Shown: positions 33,373-42,515 of the stretch, piece by piece
Numbering within the stretch: the first letter of the stretch is position 1
Layout: each line of letters starts with the position of its first letter
NCBI GenBank assembly: GCA_944381615.1
Contig: CALWLT010000007.1
Span: 16,251 to 80,250 of the forward strand
DNA: 64,000 bases
Source: an uncultured Lachnospiraceae bacterium
GTDB taxonomy: Bacteria > Bacillota > Clostridia > Lachnospirales > Lachnospiraceae
Direction: 5' to 3'
Position numbers and translations under genes: made by a program
Notes under the pieces: model-generated
Told to the model about the DNA's origin: nothing
What the model saw: the letters and a program-made list of their open reading frames with translations, nothing else
The model's database searches: none

Positions 33373-34221
33373 TTACGTTTCTTCTTCCAGAAGACCGCGG
33401 TAGACCTCCCGCTTTCCGGTCCCGCGGTCTTTTGCGACCCGCTTCATCGCCTCTTTCCGGTCCAGCCCCTGCGCGAGATAGGATTCCAGGTGTTCGTTCA
33501 GCGACATCTGCCGCCAGGCCTCCTGCTCTTCCTTCTTCAGCTCCCCGGCCGCGCGGCCCGCCAGGACGATCACGCACTCGCCCTTCGGCTCCTGCGCTTC
33601 ATAGTAAGACAGCGCCTCCGAAAGCGTCGTCCGCAGCGCCGTCTCATGCTTCTTGGTCAGCTCGCGGCACACCGCCGCCTGCCGGTCTCCCAGCGTCTCC
33701 AGAAGCTCGCGCAGCGTGCGCACCAGACGGTGCGGGGCCTCATAAAGCACGATCGTCCTCGTCTCCGTCTTAAGCTCTTCCAGAATCCGCTGGCGTTCCT
33801 TCTTCTCCGCCGGCAGAAACGCCTCAAAGCAGAAGCGCCGCGTGGGCAGGCCGGAGAGCGTCAGCGCGGTAATGCAGGCCGCCGGCCCCGGCAGCGACGT
33901 CAGCGCGATCCCCGCCTCGCAGCACTGGCGTACCAGCTCCTCGCCGGGATCCGAGATCCCCGGCGTCCCCGCATCCGTGATCAGCGCAATATTCATTCCT
34001 TCCTTCAGCTTTTCCACCAGATAGCGGGCCTTCTCCACCCGGTTGTATTCGTGATAGCTCGTCATCGGCGTGTGAATCCCGAAATGTTTCAGCAGCTTGA
34101 TGCTGTGCCTCGTATCCTCCGCCGCGATCAGATCGACGCTCTTTAACGTCTCCAGCACCCGCAGCGTGATATCGTCCAGATTGCCGATGGGCGTGGCGCA
34201 CAGATATAATGTTCCCTGCAT
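33373..34221 (-). CDS. rsmI: 16S rRNA (cytidine1402-2'-O)-methyltransferase
   Basis: 282 residues. RsmI methylates C1402 in the decoding centre. Typical segments are LYLCATPIGNLDDITLRVLETLK (about 4-26), AEDTRHSIKLLKHF, ALITDAGTPGISDPGEELV (about 80-98), SLPGPAACITAL and LYEAPHRLVRTLREL. The start at ATG 34221 follows GGAGGAATT. It converges with glgB with one base between stop codons, and follows the tRNA methyltransferase gene closely. Confidence 0.94.
   Translation of the reverse strand: MQGTLYLCATPIGNLDDITLRVLETLKSVDLIAAEDTRHSIKLLKHFGIHTPMTSYHEYNRVEKARYLVEKLKEGMNIALITDAGTPGISDPGEELVRQCCEAGIALTSLPGPAACITALTLSGLPTRRFCFEAFLPAEKKERQRILEELKTETRTIVLYEAPHRLVRTLRELLETLGDRQAAVCRELTKKHETALRTTLSEALSYYEAQEPKGECVIVLAGRAAGELKKEEQEAWRQMSLNEHLESYLAQGLDRKEAMKRVAKDRGTGKREVYRGLLEEET
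33391..33431 (+). terminator. Possible glgB terminator inside the rsmI 3' end
   Basis: AAGACCGCGG (33391-33400) pairs with CCGCGGTCTT (33422-33431), followed by TT then GCG. It is weak because of the short T-run and 21-nt loop, but it is the only candidate just after glgB. It lies within the last codons of rsmI on the other strand. Confidence 0.45.
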
Positions 34222-34237
34222 AATTCCTCCCTGCCGG

Positions 34238-34969
34238 TCAGTACCCGTATATTTCATAAATCTCTTCTGTGTACACGCCCGGCTCCCGGTAAACGATCAG
34301 CGGTTTTTCCACCTTCATCATCGGGCCGCCGCCGGACACTGCCTCGATCAGCACCAGATTGGCCTCCCGATCGGCAAACGGATGCACAAACTTCATTCGC
34401 TTCGGCTCCAGCCGGTATTTCTGCAGCGTCCCCACAATCTCCGCCAGCCGCCGGGGCCGGTGCACCAGGTAAAAGCGCCCGCCGGGCCGCAGGACCGCCG
34501 CGGTCTCCCGCGCCACGTCCTCCAGCGTGCAGAAAATCTCATGGCGGGCGATGGCCTTCGGCAGATCCGGGTTTTTCAGGCCGTGATGGTCGTTCATATA
34601 AGGCGGGTTTGACGTGACCACGTCAAAAGAGGCCCTGCCGAACAGACGGCCTGCCTCTCTGATATTGCCCTCTATGATGTCGATTTTCTTTTCCAGCCCG
34701 TTTAACGCCACGCTGCGGGCCGCCATCTCCCGCATCTCCTCCTGGATCTCCAGGCCGGCGAAATAGGCCCCCCTGGTTTTTGCTTCCAGAAGGATGGGGA
34801 TAATCCCGGTTCCCGTCCCCAAATCGAGAACGCGCTCGCCCGGCCTTACCGCGGCAAACCCGGATAAGAGCACCGCATCCATGCCGAAGCAGAATCCCTT
34901 CTCTTTCTGGATGATCCGGTATCCGTTGCGGTGCAGTTCGTCGATCCGCTCGCCCTCTTTAATTATCAT
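34238..34969 (-). CDS. TrmN6-like tRNA(adenine-N6) methyltransferase
   Basis: 243 residues with the SAM motif VLDLGTGTGIIPILL (about 48-62) and the adenine-N6 catalytic motif SNPPYM (about 120-125). This matches the TrmN6 family, which methylates A37 of tRNA1(Val) in E. coli. It starts 11 nt before the yaaT stop. The cluster yaaT-methyltransferase-rsmI is the usual Firmicute arrangement next to holB. Confidence 0.87.
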   Translation of the reverse strand: MIIKEGERIDELHRNGYRIIQKEKGFCFGMDAVLLSGFAAVRPGERVLDLGTGTGIIPILLEAKTRGAYFAGLEIQEEMREMAARSVALNGLEKKIDIIEGNIREAGRLFGRASFDVVTSNPPYMNDHHGLKNPDLPKAIARHEIFCTLEDVARETAAVLRPGGRFYLVHRPRRLAEIVGTLQKYRLEPKRMKFVHPFADREANLVLIEAVSGGGPMMKVEKPLIVYREPGVYTEEIYEIYGY

Positions 34970-35870
34970 TCAGCTTCGACTTTCCTTCCCTTTTCTCCAG
35001 CGCCTCCAGCGCCTTTAATTCCGCGTCGTTGACGCCGGAACGATCCTTCTTTCGGCGCGGGCGGAAACGCACCTGATCCGCGCGGTATTCGCGGATCTCC
35101 TTCTCGTCCCGCCCTACCGTGACCACGACCTTGACCAGCTGGCGCAGGACGCTCACGCTGTGCACCTCGCCCTTCAGCCCGTCGTCCGTCGTCACGTAAT
35201 CGCCGACATTCGGCAGACGGCTGTTTAAGACCTCGTACGTCTCTTCCTCGTTCTTCAGGCAGCACATCAGACGCCCGCAGACGCCGGAGATCTTCGTCGG
35301 ATTCAGGGACAGATTCTGCTCCTTGGCCATCTTGATCGATACCGGGATAAATTCGGAAAGATACGAATGGCAGCAGAGATCGCGGCCGCAGATTCCCACG
35401 CCGCCCAGGATCTTGGTCTCGTCCCGCACGCCGATCTGGCGCAGCTCGATCCGCGTCTTAAATACCGAAGCCAGATCCTTGACCAGCTCGCGGAAATCGA
35501 CGCGCCCGTCCGCCGTGAAATAAAACAGCAGCTTGTTGTTGTCAAAGGTATATTCCGCGTCGATCAGCTTCATCTCCAGATCGTGCTTTTTGATCTTCTC
35601 CAGGCAGATCTGGAACGCCTCCTTCTCGCGGGCCTTGTTTCTCTGCTCGATCTCCTCGTCGTTCTTCGTCGCCATGCGGATAACCGACTTTAACGGCTGC
35701 ACGACCTTCTTTTCATCCACCTCGCGCACGCCCAGGACGACGTACCCGAACTCGATCCCGCGGGCCGTCTCCACAATCACGTGATCGCCCGTGCGGATTT
35801 CCATCTGCGCCGGATCAAAATAGTACACCTTGCCCGCCCGGCGGAACCGGACGCCAATCACTTTTATCAT
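34959..35870 (-). CDS. yaaT: PSP1-domain protein YaaT (RicT)
   Basis: 303 residues, the PSP1 domain protein needed with RicA and RicF for RNase Y-dependent mRNA maturation, and in Bacillus for sporulation phosphorelay function. The Cys cluster that binds Fe-S is visible: GICGRDLCCHSYLSEFIP (about 153-170) and SGVCGRLMCCLKNEEETYEVL (about 197-217). The C-terminus is basic. ATG 35870 follows AAGGAG, 4 bp after the holB stop. Confidence 0.92.
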   Translation of the reverse strand: MIKVIGVRFRRAGKVYYFDPAQMEIRTGDHVIVETARGIEFGYVVLGVREVDEKKVVQPLKSVIRMATKNDEEIEQRNKAREKEAFQICLEKIKKHDLEMKLIDAEYTFDNNKLLFYFTADGRVDFRELVKDLASVFKTRIELRQIGVRDETKILGGVGICGRDLCCHSYLSEFIPVSIKMAKEQNLSLNPTKISGVCGRLMCCLKNEEETYEVLNSRLPNVGDYVTTDDGLKGEVHSVSVLRQLVKVVVTVGRDEKEIREYRADQVRFRPRRKKDRSGVNDAELKALEALEKREGKSKLNDN

Positions 35871-35874
35871 ATAT

Positions 35875-36864
35875 CTAATTCTCCTTCATCGTCAGAAGCA
35901 TCAGCTCCAGGGCCAGATCCGTGTTGACATTGGCGTCCAGCCGGACCTTCGCCTTCTCGATCGCCTTTAAAATCGTCTCCAGCCCCTCGTAGGAACTCTT
36001 CTGGCAGAGGCTGCTGACAACCGAATACTCATCCTTGAAAATCAGCGTATTGATGTCTCTCGTTACCTTGAACATCAGGATATCCCGGTACCACAGCTGC
36101 ATGAAATCCAGGCACTCGTCCAGATCCAGATTGTCCTCCTGCAGCCGGCGGATGTAATCCAGAAGCATGGGGATCTCCATTCCCTTGATATTCTTCAGAA
36201 GCGTCAGAACCTCGCGGTACAGGAGCGCAAATTCCTCCGAACCCGCCAGATGAATCGCCTTCCCCAGATTCCCGCGGGCAAACGCGGCGTAGATATCCGC
36301 CTGATTCTCCGGCACATCCAGCGTCGCCGTCAGGTATTCGCTGACCACCGGATCCTTTAGCGGACGCAGCGCCAGCTGCACGCAGCGCGAGCGGATCGTG
36401 GGCAGAAACGCCTCCTGGTTCGTCGTCATCAGAATGATGACGGCGTAGGCCGGCGGCTCCTCGATCGTCTTGAGCAGCGCGTTCTGCGCCTGCGCCGTCA
36501 TCTTCTCCGCCTCGTCCACCATATAAATCTTGTAGCTTCCATTGTACGGCCGGATCAGGATCGTATCGTTGATCTGGCGGCGCACATCCTCCACGCCGAT
36601 GCTGGCCGGCTTCTCATGCGTAACCCAGATCACGTCCGGATGATTGCCCGACAGAATCTGCTTGCAGGAATGACACTGCATACAGGGTTCCCGATCGCTC
36701 TTTTCACACAGAAGCGTCATGGCAAACGCCTTGGCCAGCGTCTTGCGCCCCATCCCGGCCTCGCCCGACAGAATATACGCGTGCGAAACCCGGTGGCTCT
36801 CGATCGCCTTCTGCAGGTGCTCCTTTATCTTTTCATGCCCGACAATATCGTGAAATCCCGCCAT
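35875..36864 (-). CDS. holB: DNA polymerase III subunit delta'
   Basis: 329 residues. It has the clamp-loader AAA+ start FHDIVGHEKIKEHL, the P-loop ILSGEAGMGRKTLAKAF (about 31-47), the zinc module CMQCHSCKQI (about 62-71), YMVDEAEKMTAQAQNALLKTIEEPP (about 110-134) and the TIRSRC box. It is part of the replisome clamp loader. ATG 36864 has GGAGG upstream; earlier in-frame codons are spacer. Confidence 0.93.
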   Translation of the reverse strand: MAGFHDIVGHEKIKEHLQKAIESHRVSHAYILSGEAGMGRKTLAKAFAMTLLCEKSDREPCMQCHSCKQILSGNHPDVIWVTHEKPASIGVEDVRRQINDTILIRPYNGSYKIYMVDEAEKMTAQAQNALLKTIEEPPAYAVIILMTTNQEAFLPTIRSRCVQLALRPLKDPVVSEYLTATLDVPENQADIYAAFARGNLGKAIHLAGSEEFALLYREVLTLLKNIKGMEIPMLLDYIRRLQEDNLDLDECLDFMQLWYRDILMFKVTRDINTLIFKDEYSVVSSLCQKSSYEGLETILKAIEKAKVRLDANVNTDLALELMLLTMKEN

Positions 36865-36953
36865 CCTTTTTCCTCCAGAAGCGGCTTTTGCGGCCGCAGA
36901 TTTTTGCGGGCCGCCCCGCTCTCTCCTAGTATAACACAAGTTGAAAATACTGC

Positions 36954-37550
36954 CTAGTGAATTTCCTCTTCCAGCCGGCCGATCTCCGCCGCCAGCTCGC
37001 CGGCGCAGGCTTCGATCTCCCGGTTCACAAACCGTCTTTCAATCCCCGCCGCACGGAGATTTTCCTCCTTAAAATCCTCCTCATCCGCCAGAAAACGGCG
37101 GCACACCTCCGCGTATTCGGGCCTTGCCTGCGCGCGCTCCCTCTCGATCGCCCTGAGCAGGCGTTCCCGATCCTCCGTTTCGATATAAAGCGGAACCAGC
37201 TTTTCCTTCCCGAAATACTCCCTCGTCCGGCAAAACGATTCCAGCGTCCCGATCATCAGATAAAATCCGTGCTCCAGATCCATCTGCCCGTCATCCGCCG
37301 TCGCGTAAACCCAGAGGCCCATCTTCGTCTCATACACCCGCTTTTCGATCAGCCGCCCCTCTTTTTCCAGCTCCTCCATCCGATCCGCGCTGACAAAATG
37401 ATATTCTTTCCCTTCCTCCTCGCCGCTGCGGACCGGCCTTGTCGTATAGAGCACGACCGGACGCAGCTCCGGGCGCAGCTCTCTGAGCCTTTTATACAGC
37501 GTATCCTTCCCCGACGCGCTTTTTCCCATCAGATAAAAAATCCGTCCCAT
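36954..37550 (-). CDS. Guanylate kinase-like protein
   Basis: 198 residues with P-loop LMGKSASGKDTLYKRL (about 7-22) and the guanylate kinase landmarks YTTRPVRSGEEEGKEYHFVS (about 35-54). In these clostridial proteins Asp replaces Ser/Thr after GK (GKD instead of GKS). The domain otherwise fits GMP kinase, but such members may be a variant with a different nucleotide role next to holB. It starts 10 nt after the decarboxylase stop, with GAGGACAGGG. Confidence 0.75.
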   Translation of the reverse strand: MGRIFYLMGKSASGKDTLYKRLRELRPELRPVVLYTTRPVRSGEEEGKEYHFVSADRMEELEKEGRLIEKRVYETKMGLWVYATADDGQMDLEHGFYLMIGTLESFCRTREYFGKEKLVPLYIETEDRERLLRAIERERAQARPEYAEVCRRFLADEEDFKEENLRAAGIERRFVNREIEACAGELAAEIGRLEEEIH

Positions 37551-37559
37551 TCCCTGTCC

Positions 37560-39107
37560 TCATCTGCCTTCTATCTGCTCTTCTTCGACGGCCGAAATCA
37601 TCCCGTCCGTCAGGCCCTCGACCGTCAGGCCCAGGCGCGCGGCGTTCTCCAGACGGCAGACCGTCTCTTCATCCAGAATCTCGCCCGGAACCGCCAGCGG
37701 CACGCCCGGCGGGTAAACCGTCAGGAAGCGCCGGCTAATCCGCCCCGGCGCATCGGAGAGCAAAACCGGCCGGCCGGCGGCGTTCATCGCCTCCGAGATC
37801 CCCATGGCGCGCCGCAGAGGCCGGATTTCCCCGCCGGATTCCATCCGCTTTTCTTCGTGTCCGGCCAAAACCGGTGCGCCTTTACCGCCCGGTTCGATCC
37901 CGCCTGCGCGCGCCGCAAGACCGGCTTCCAGAAACTCCTGATCCAGCGTATCAAGCGCCGTCCACAGGCGGTCAAATCCCTCCTGCGTATCCAGAAGCGA
38001 AGTCATCAGAAGCACGTACGTTTCGCAGGCCATCTCCGGCTCCAGAAGAAAACGCTCCCGCAGCTGCTTTGCCAGCCAGACGCCGGATCCGCGTGCCGCC
38101 GGATCCGCCGCCGCGCCGCCGCGCTCAGACAGCGTCTTTCCCGCCCCGCGGCAGAACACCACCAGCTTGGACGGATCCCGCGCCCGGACGCCGTCCTGCC
38201 CGCAGATGCTGTCCGTCAGCAGGCCGAGCGCCGAGAGCCTCCTGCACCGCTCTGTAAAGACCTCCAGCCGCCGGGCAAACGCTCCCATCTGCCGGCTTCC
38301 CTCCCGCGCCATGTAAGAAAGGCAGTTTTCGATCGACGCCAGAAACACATAGGACGGACTGGAGCTCTGAAACACCGAAAGATACAGATCCAGCCGCTCT
38401 GCGCTGATCCGATCTCCCTTCAGATGCAGGATCGCCGTCTGCGTCAGCGAGGGAAGCGTCTTGTGCAGGCTCTGAATGACGGCGTCCGCCCCGCACGCAA
38501 GCGCCGGTTCCGGAAACCCGCCGCCAAACGGAAGATGCGCGCCGTGCGCTTCGTCCACAATCAGCGGGATCTGCCTCCGGTGCGCCGCGGCGGCGATCGC
38601 CCGCACATCCGAGACGATCCCCTCATAAGTCGGCGAAGTCAGAAACACGCAGCCGATCCCCTCTTCCCGGTCCAGCGCCTCCTCCACCTTTTGCGGATCG
38701 ATCCCGCCCTGAATCCCCGGCTCTCTCACAAAGCCGGGATACACATAGACCGGATCCAGCCCGTTCAGCATGACCGCGTGATACGCCGCCTTGTGACAGT
38801 TGCGGGCCATCAGGATCCGCCCGCCCGGCTTTACCGCCGCGCAGACGGCGCTCAGAATCCCGCCGCTGCTGCCGTTTACCAGATACCAGCTCCGATCCGC
38901 GCCGTAAAGCGCCGCCGCCCGTTCCATCGATTCTTTTAAAATTCCCTCCGCGTGATGCAGATTGTCGAACCCGTCGATCTCCGTGATATCCACAGAAAAC
39001 GGATTGGGAAACGAAGTAATCCCCACATTCCGGTTCCGTTTGTGGCCCGGCATGTGGAACGGATAGGCATCTGAACCCGTATATTCCAAAAGACGCTCAA
39101 GCAGCAC
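37560..39107 (-). CDS. Orn/Lys/Arg decarboxylase family PLP enzyme
   Basis: 515 residues, fold type I PLP enzyme of the YaaO/SpeA-like family (amino acid decarboxylase, making cadaverine, agmatine or similar). It has FHMPGHKRN near the start, NGSSGGILSAV (about 93-103), VDEAHGAH (about 182-189) and the Schiff-base motif SLHKTLPSLTQ, Lys near 212. Translation starts at GTG 39107 behind GGGGGAG; the 65 upstream in-frame codons overlap the neighbouring gene. A linker around 430-445 is Ala/Gly-rich. The gene precedes guanylate kinase-holB, as in other clostridia. Confidence 0.85.
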   Translation of the reverse strand: MLLERLLEYTGSDAYPFHMPGHKRNRNVGITSFPNPFSVDITEIDGFDNLHHAEGILKESMERAAALYGADRSWYLVNGSSGGILSAVCAAVKPGGRILMARNCHKAAYHAVMLNGLDPVYVYPGFVREPGIQGGIDPQKVEEALDREEGIGCVFLTSPTYEGIVSDVRAIAAAAHRRQIPLIVDEAHGAHLPFGGGFPEPALACGADAVIQSLHKTLPSLTQTAILHLKGDRISAERLDLYLSVFQSSSPSYVFLASIENCLSYMAREGSRQMGAFARRLEVFTERCRRLSALGLLTDSICGQDGVRARDPSKLVVFCRGAGKTLSERGGAAADPAARGSGVWLAKQLRERFLLEPEMACETYVLLMTSLLDTQEGFDRLWTALDTLDQEFLEAGLAARAGGIEPGGKGAPVLAGHEEKRMESGGEIRPLRRAMGISEAMNAAGRPVLLSDAPGRISRRFLTVYPPGVPLAVPGEILDEETVCRLENAARLGLTVEGLTDGMISAVEEEQIEGR

Positions 39108-39123
39108 GCTTCGCTCCCCCTTT

Positions 39124-41043
39124 TCAGAATGGATCCGGCACGTCCAGGGCAATCTCCAGCGGCTCTGTCGATTCCCAGGCAAACGTCCCGCTCTCCCGAT
39201 CATAGCTGCAGCGGTGGTACAGACAGAAAATCCGCCCCTCCTGCGCCATAACCATTTCCAGCAGATCGCCGCCTTCGCTTTGCGGGCGGACCGGCGTATC
39301 ATTGATTACTTCTATTCCGGCCCCGGACACGCGGACAATTTTCCCGCGGATCTCCTCCGGAATTACCACCGAGGGAAGGTATTCCCCGTAAATTGCCTGC
39401 ACGCTCTCATAATAATAGAGATTGCGCAGCCGTCCTCTGAATGGAGCGCCAACCGGCTCCGACTCCATGGTTTCCAGGTTCATCCGGTAAATCCGGCTCT
39501 CGCATTCGTCCCCGTATTCCTCCGTCCGCGCGCTGTAATACAGCCATTCCCCCGCGATGCAAAGGCAGTCCGTGGAAATCCCCTCCTGCACCAGAAGGCT
39601 GCGCGCGCCGGACGCGTCCTCGCGGTAGATCTTCTGATCCACACCGCTCTCTTCTATAAAATAAACGATTCCGCCGAGATTTCGTTCCGCCGGAGAGACC
39701 GAGGCAATATACCCGTCCTCAATGCGGTAAATGCAGTCCCCGGCCTGCACCTCTTCATCCCCCGATTCCAGAAGCGGATCGCCCTGCGCGTCAAGAAGAA
39801 CCAGTCCTCCCTCTTTTGCCTCGATCCGGTATCCCGCTTCCGGTCCCGAGTAAACCCGCCCGCGCGAAACCGCCTCCAGCGCCCGATCTTTCATATAATA
39901 CGCCGTATCTTCCCACGCAAAATAGGATTCCACCCGGCTGGCCAGATATTCCGTCCGGCCGTTCTCCAGCTTCATGCGGAACAGCCGTCCGTCTGACAGG
40001 TAGTAAAGCCACGGGCCGCTGACCTGAAAATGCTCTGTCTCCAGCACGTTCGTCGTCGCATAGAGCTCCACGGGTTCCTCCCCGTCGGGGAGCGCCCGGT
40101 TTACGGCCGTCCGCGTCTGATCCGTGTTCGGCACCTGATATTTGCTGATGTACCAGAGATATCCGCAGCGCACGTCCGCCTGCGTCACATGGCCGTTGCG
40201 CACCGCGCAGATCGTTTCCCCCGTCTCCGGATCGGTCCGGTACACGTCGCCGTCCCGTACCTCATAGCGGATCTCCTCGTCGAACGAGAGCGCTCCGTTT
40301 TCCGCGACCTCCCGGTTTTCTCCGATCATCGTAAGCCTTCCGCCGCGCGAAAACGTCAGCGTCTGCTTTCCGATGGCGAGAGCGCCGTCCGCCGGCGTCC
40401 CGTCCCGCTTCACGTAATAAAGCGCCCCGTCTGTGCCCAGCCGCCAGCCCGGTTTTTGCTTCTCCTGCGCCGGAAGCGTTTCCGGCGCCGGTTCCTCCCC
40501 GGTCTCCTGCACCGCCTGCACAGCCGTCTGCGCGGCCGCGCGCCGTTTTGTGATCAGGTGCCAGCCGCCGAGGAGAATCGCGCCGGTCAGAAGCACCGCC
40601 AGAAGCGCCGCCGCAATCCGCAGGATTAGCAGAAGATACGACGGCCAGCCCTCCGGCTCTTCCTCCGCTTCCCTGGAAAATCCCAGCCGATCCTCCAGCT
40701 TAAGCCAGATCGTCGCCGCCTGATTCTCATTAAGCGTCCCGTACGCCTCTTTCTCATCGATGCGGCCCGGCTCCTTCTGCAGGATTTGCTCCGCGCAGCG
40801 GTAGATCTCCTCCTCGATGCGCGACTGCAGCTCCTCCTCCTCCTCCGGAAGCGCATGAACCTCCCGGTAAAGCGCGCAGTACACCGCGCAGAGGATCTCC
40901 TCCGCCCGTTCCGGCTCCTTTACAAGCGTCCCGATCTTTCCATACGTTTCCTGCACCGTCAGGATATACAGGTTTTCAAAGCTCTGTGCGTCCCCCGTCC
41001 TGGCGGTGCTGACTGTCTTCTTCAAAAGGATTCGCCGCCGCAC
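39124..41043 (-). CDS. Sigma-region-2-like domain fused to a membrane sensor (DUF5050-like)
   Basis: 639 residues. Residues about 18-65 (SFENLYILTVQETYGKIGTLVKEPERAEEILCAVY) look like a degenerate ECF sigma region 2. No sigma region 4 follows. One transmembrane helix is at about 140-160 (LLLILRIAAALLAVLLTGAIL). The outer part is a repeated beta structure (GDVYRTDPETGE, LYYLSDGRLFRMKLENG, YRMNLETMESEP), resembling DUF5050 propellers. It starts at GTG 41043 behind GGAGGAAG. It could be a signalling protein in which the sigma part binds a partner and no longer promoter DNA. Confidence 0.7.
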   Translation of the reverse strand: MRRRILLKKTVSTARTGDAQSFENLYILTVQETYGKIGTLVKEPERAEEILCAVYCALYREVHALPEEEEELQSRIEEEIYRCAEQILQKEPGRIDEKEAYGTLNENQAATIWLKLEDRLGFSREAEEEPEGWPSYLLLILRIAAALLAVLLTGAILLGGWHLITKRRAAAQTAVQAVQETGEEPAPETLPAQEKQKPGWRLGTDGALYYVKRDGTPADGALAIGKQTLTFSRGGRLTMIGENREVAENGALSFDEEIRYEVRDGDVYRTDPETGETICAVRNGHVTQADVRCGYLWYISKYQVPNTDQTRTAVNRALPDGEEPVELYATTNVLETEHFQVSGPWLYYLSDGRLFRMKLENGRTEYLASRVESYFAWEDTAYYMKDRALEAVSRGRVYSGPEAGYRIEAKEGGLVLLDAQGDPLLESGDEEVQAGDCIYRIEDGYIASVSPAERNLGGIVYFIEESGVDQKIYREDASGARSLLVQEGISTDCLCIAGEWLYYSARTEEYGDECESRIYRMNLETMESEPVGAPFRGRLRNLYYYESVQAIYGEYLPSVVIPEEIRGKIVRVSGAGIEVINDTPVRPQSEGGDLLEMVMAQEGRIFCLYHRCSYDRESGTFAWESTEPLEIALDVPDPF

Positions 41044-41078
41044 CCGTCTTCCTCCTCCGTAAAACCGCCTGCGCCCGA

Positions 41079-42266
41079 TCAGCGCAGCGTCTCATCTCCG
41101 TTCCGGATCGTGAGATTTTGCTTCACGCCCAGATCCTTCATCCAGGCGCGCACCTCGAGCGTCGCGTAAGGCCCCGCCGCCGGCACGCCGTCCAGCTCGT
41201 TGTCCCACAGCCACTGCGGCGTCGGCCACAGGCAGACCTCCGGCGCGATGACCTCATAGACCTCGCGGCTCACGCCGGCCTGCCCGTGGTGCGACATCTG
41301 CACCACATCCGCCTTCAGCTCTTCTGCGCTGCACACCGCAAGCAGGTTGTCCCCTGCTTCATAGCCCATGTCGCCGAGAAACAGAATCCGCTTCCCGCCC
41401 ATCTCAATCCGGTATCCCACCGAACTGTTATTAAACGTGCTGGCCTCGCAGGAAAACGGCTCGTTCAGAACCGTGATCCGCGCGCCTGCCGTCTCAATCT
41501 GCTGTCCCGGATATAACGGCGTGCAGAGCTTCTCTGCATCAATCTTCTCAAACGCCGTCATCAGATTGTCGTAATCCGCCATGCGGCCCTGATTTTCTCC
41601 CTGTTCATAGACCTCCCGATCAAGGAAATGATAATAGATTTTCCCGATCTCGACCGGGACCGGATCTTCGTTCAGAATCTCCGTCAGCGCGCCCACATGA
41701 TCGTTATGCGGATGGGTCAGAAGCCACACGTCCACTTTTCCGCCCCGCTCCTGAATCAGCTGCGTCAGATGTCCGGCGTCCGCTTCCCGTCCGCCGTCCA
41801 CGACGATAACCGCTCCGTCCTCCGTCTGCAGCAGGCAGGACAGATTCTGGCCGCCGTCCGCCGACCCCGCCAGAGTCAGAGAGGCCCCGTCCAGATACGG
41901 CTGCGTTACCCCGATGTCCGGCCCGCTCACGTATTCATAAAGCTCCTGCTGCCGGGCCAGCTCCTCTGCCGCCTCCCGGGACTCCTGCTCGGCCGCCTCT
42001 CTCGACGCTTCCGCCGCCTGCTCATCCAGCGTGCTCTCCGCCGCCGGATCGCCGCCCGCGATCTCCGATTCCGCCGCCGGCGCAGGCTGTTCTGCCTGGC
42101 CGGCCGGTTTCTGACAGCCGCCAAGCGCCGCCGCTGAAAACAGCGCGGCCGCCGCGAGCAGAAGCGGCGCCCGCCAGAGAAGCACGCCGGTTCTCTGACG
42201 GCCGCCCGCTTCCTGTTTCCGCTGTTTTTTGCAGCTTTGTTCCTTCTTATGATAAATCCGACTCAT
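41079..42266 (-). CDS. Surface lipoprotein with ComEC-type metallo-beta-lactamase domain
   Basis: 395 residues. A signal and lipobox (AALGGC, Cys about 51) are followed by an Ala/Glu-rich stretch (about 55-105). The MBL domain has THPHNDHVG (about 184-192) with the metal His/Asp ligands, LFLGDMG (about 285) and MSHHGQAG (about 312-319), the last typical of the ComEC/Rec2 branch. It is probably a hydrolase of phosphodiester or similar bonds outside the membrane. It has its own promoter at 42327-42355. Confidence 0.82.
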   Translation of the reverse strand: MSRIYHKKEQSCKKQRKQEAGGRQRTGVLLWRAPLLLAAAALFSAAALGGCQKPAGQAEQPAPAAESEIAGGDPAAESTLDEQAAEASREAAEQESREAAEELARQQELYEYVSGPDIGVTQPYLDGASLTLAGSADGGQNLSCLLQTEDGAVIVVDGGREADAGHLTQLIQERGGKVDVWLLTHPHNDHVGALTEILNEDPVPVEIGKIYYHFLDREVYEQGENQGRMADYDNLMTAFEKIDAEKLCTPLYPGQQIETAGARITVLNEPFSCEASTFNNSSVGYRIEMGGKRILFLGDMGYEAGDNLLAVCSAEELKADVVQMSHHGQAGVSREVYEVIAPEVCLWPTPQWLWDNELDGVPAAGPYATLEVRAWMKDLGVKQNLTIRNGDETLR

Positions 42267-42326
42267 TTCCCGTCTCCCGTTTTTCCGTACTACCAGGCGC
42301 GCCGCCGGCCCGCCCTGCTATTCCCG

Positions 42327-42355
42327 ATTATATCAGCTGGCCCCGTGAAAAACAA
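42327..42355 (-). promoter_or_regulatory. Promoter of the MBL lipoprotein gene
   Basis: Minus-strand TTGTTT (42350-42355), 17-bp spacer, TATAAT (42327-42332) preceded by TGA as an extended -10. Confidence 0.65.
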
Positions 42356-42390
42356 CTGAACAATCCATTTTTCCTTTTCCTTGCGCAACC

Positions 42391-42445
42391 CTTACGCGCT
42401 TTTTACTCCTTTCCTCTCCCGGTTTTTACATGCGCCTTTTATAAT
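42391..42445 (+). promoter_or_regulatory. Promoter region of the alkaline phosphatase gene with 11-bp-spaced TTAC elements
   Basis: TATAAT at 42440-42445 serves as -10; no good -35 is seen. Upstream, CTTACG (42391), TTTACT (42402) and TTTTAC (42424) fall on an 11-bp grid, with a poor fit at 42413. PhoP boxes of Gram-positive bacteria also repeat TT(A/T/C)ACA at 11 bp, so phosphate control is possible. Confidence 0.4.
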
Positions 42446-42515
42446 CAAACTGTCTTTTACCGCCGGCCCTGCTGCCGGCGCAACCCAATCATAACGAAAA
42501 AAGGAGTCTACAGGT

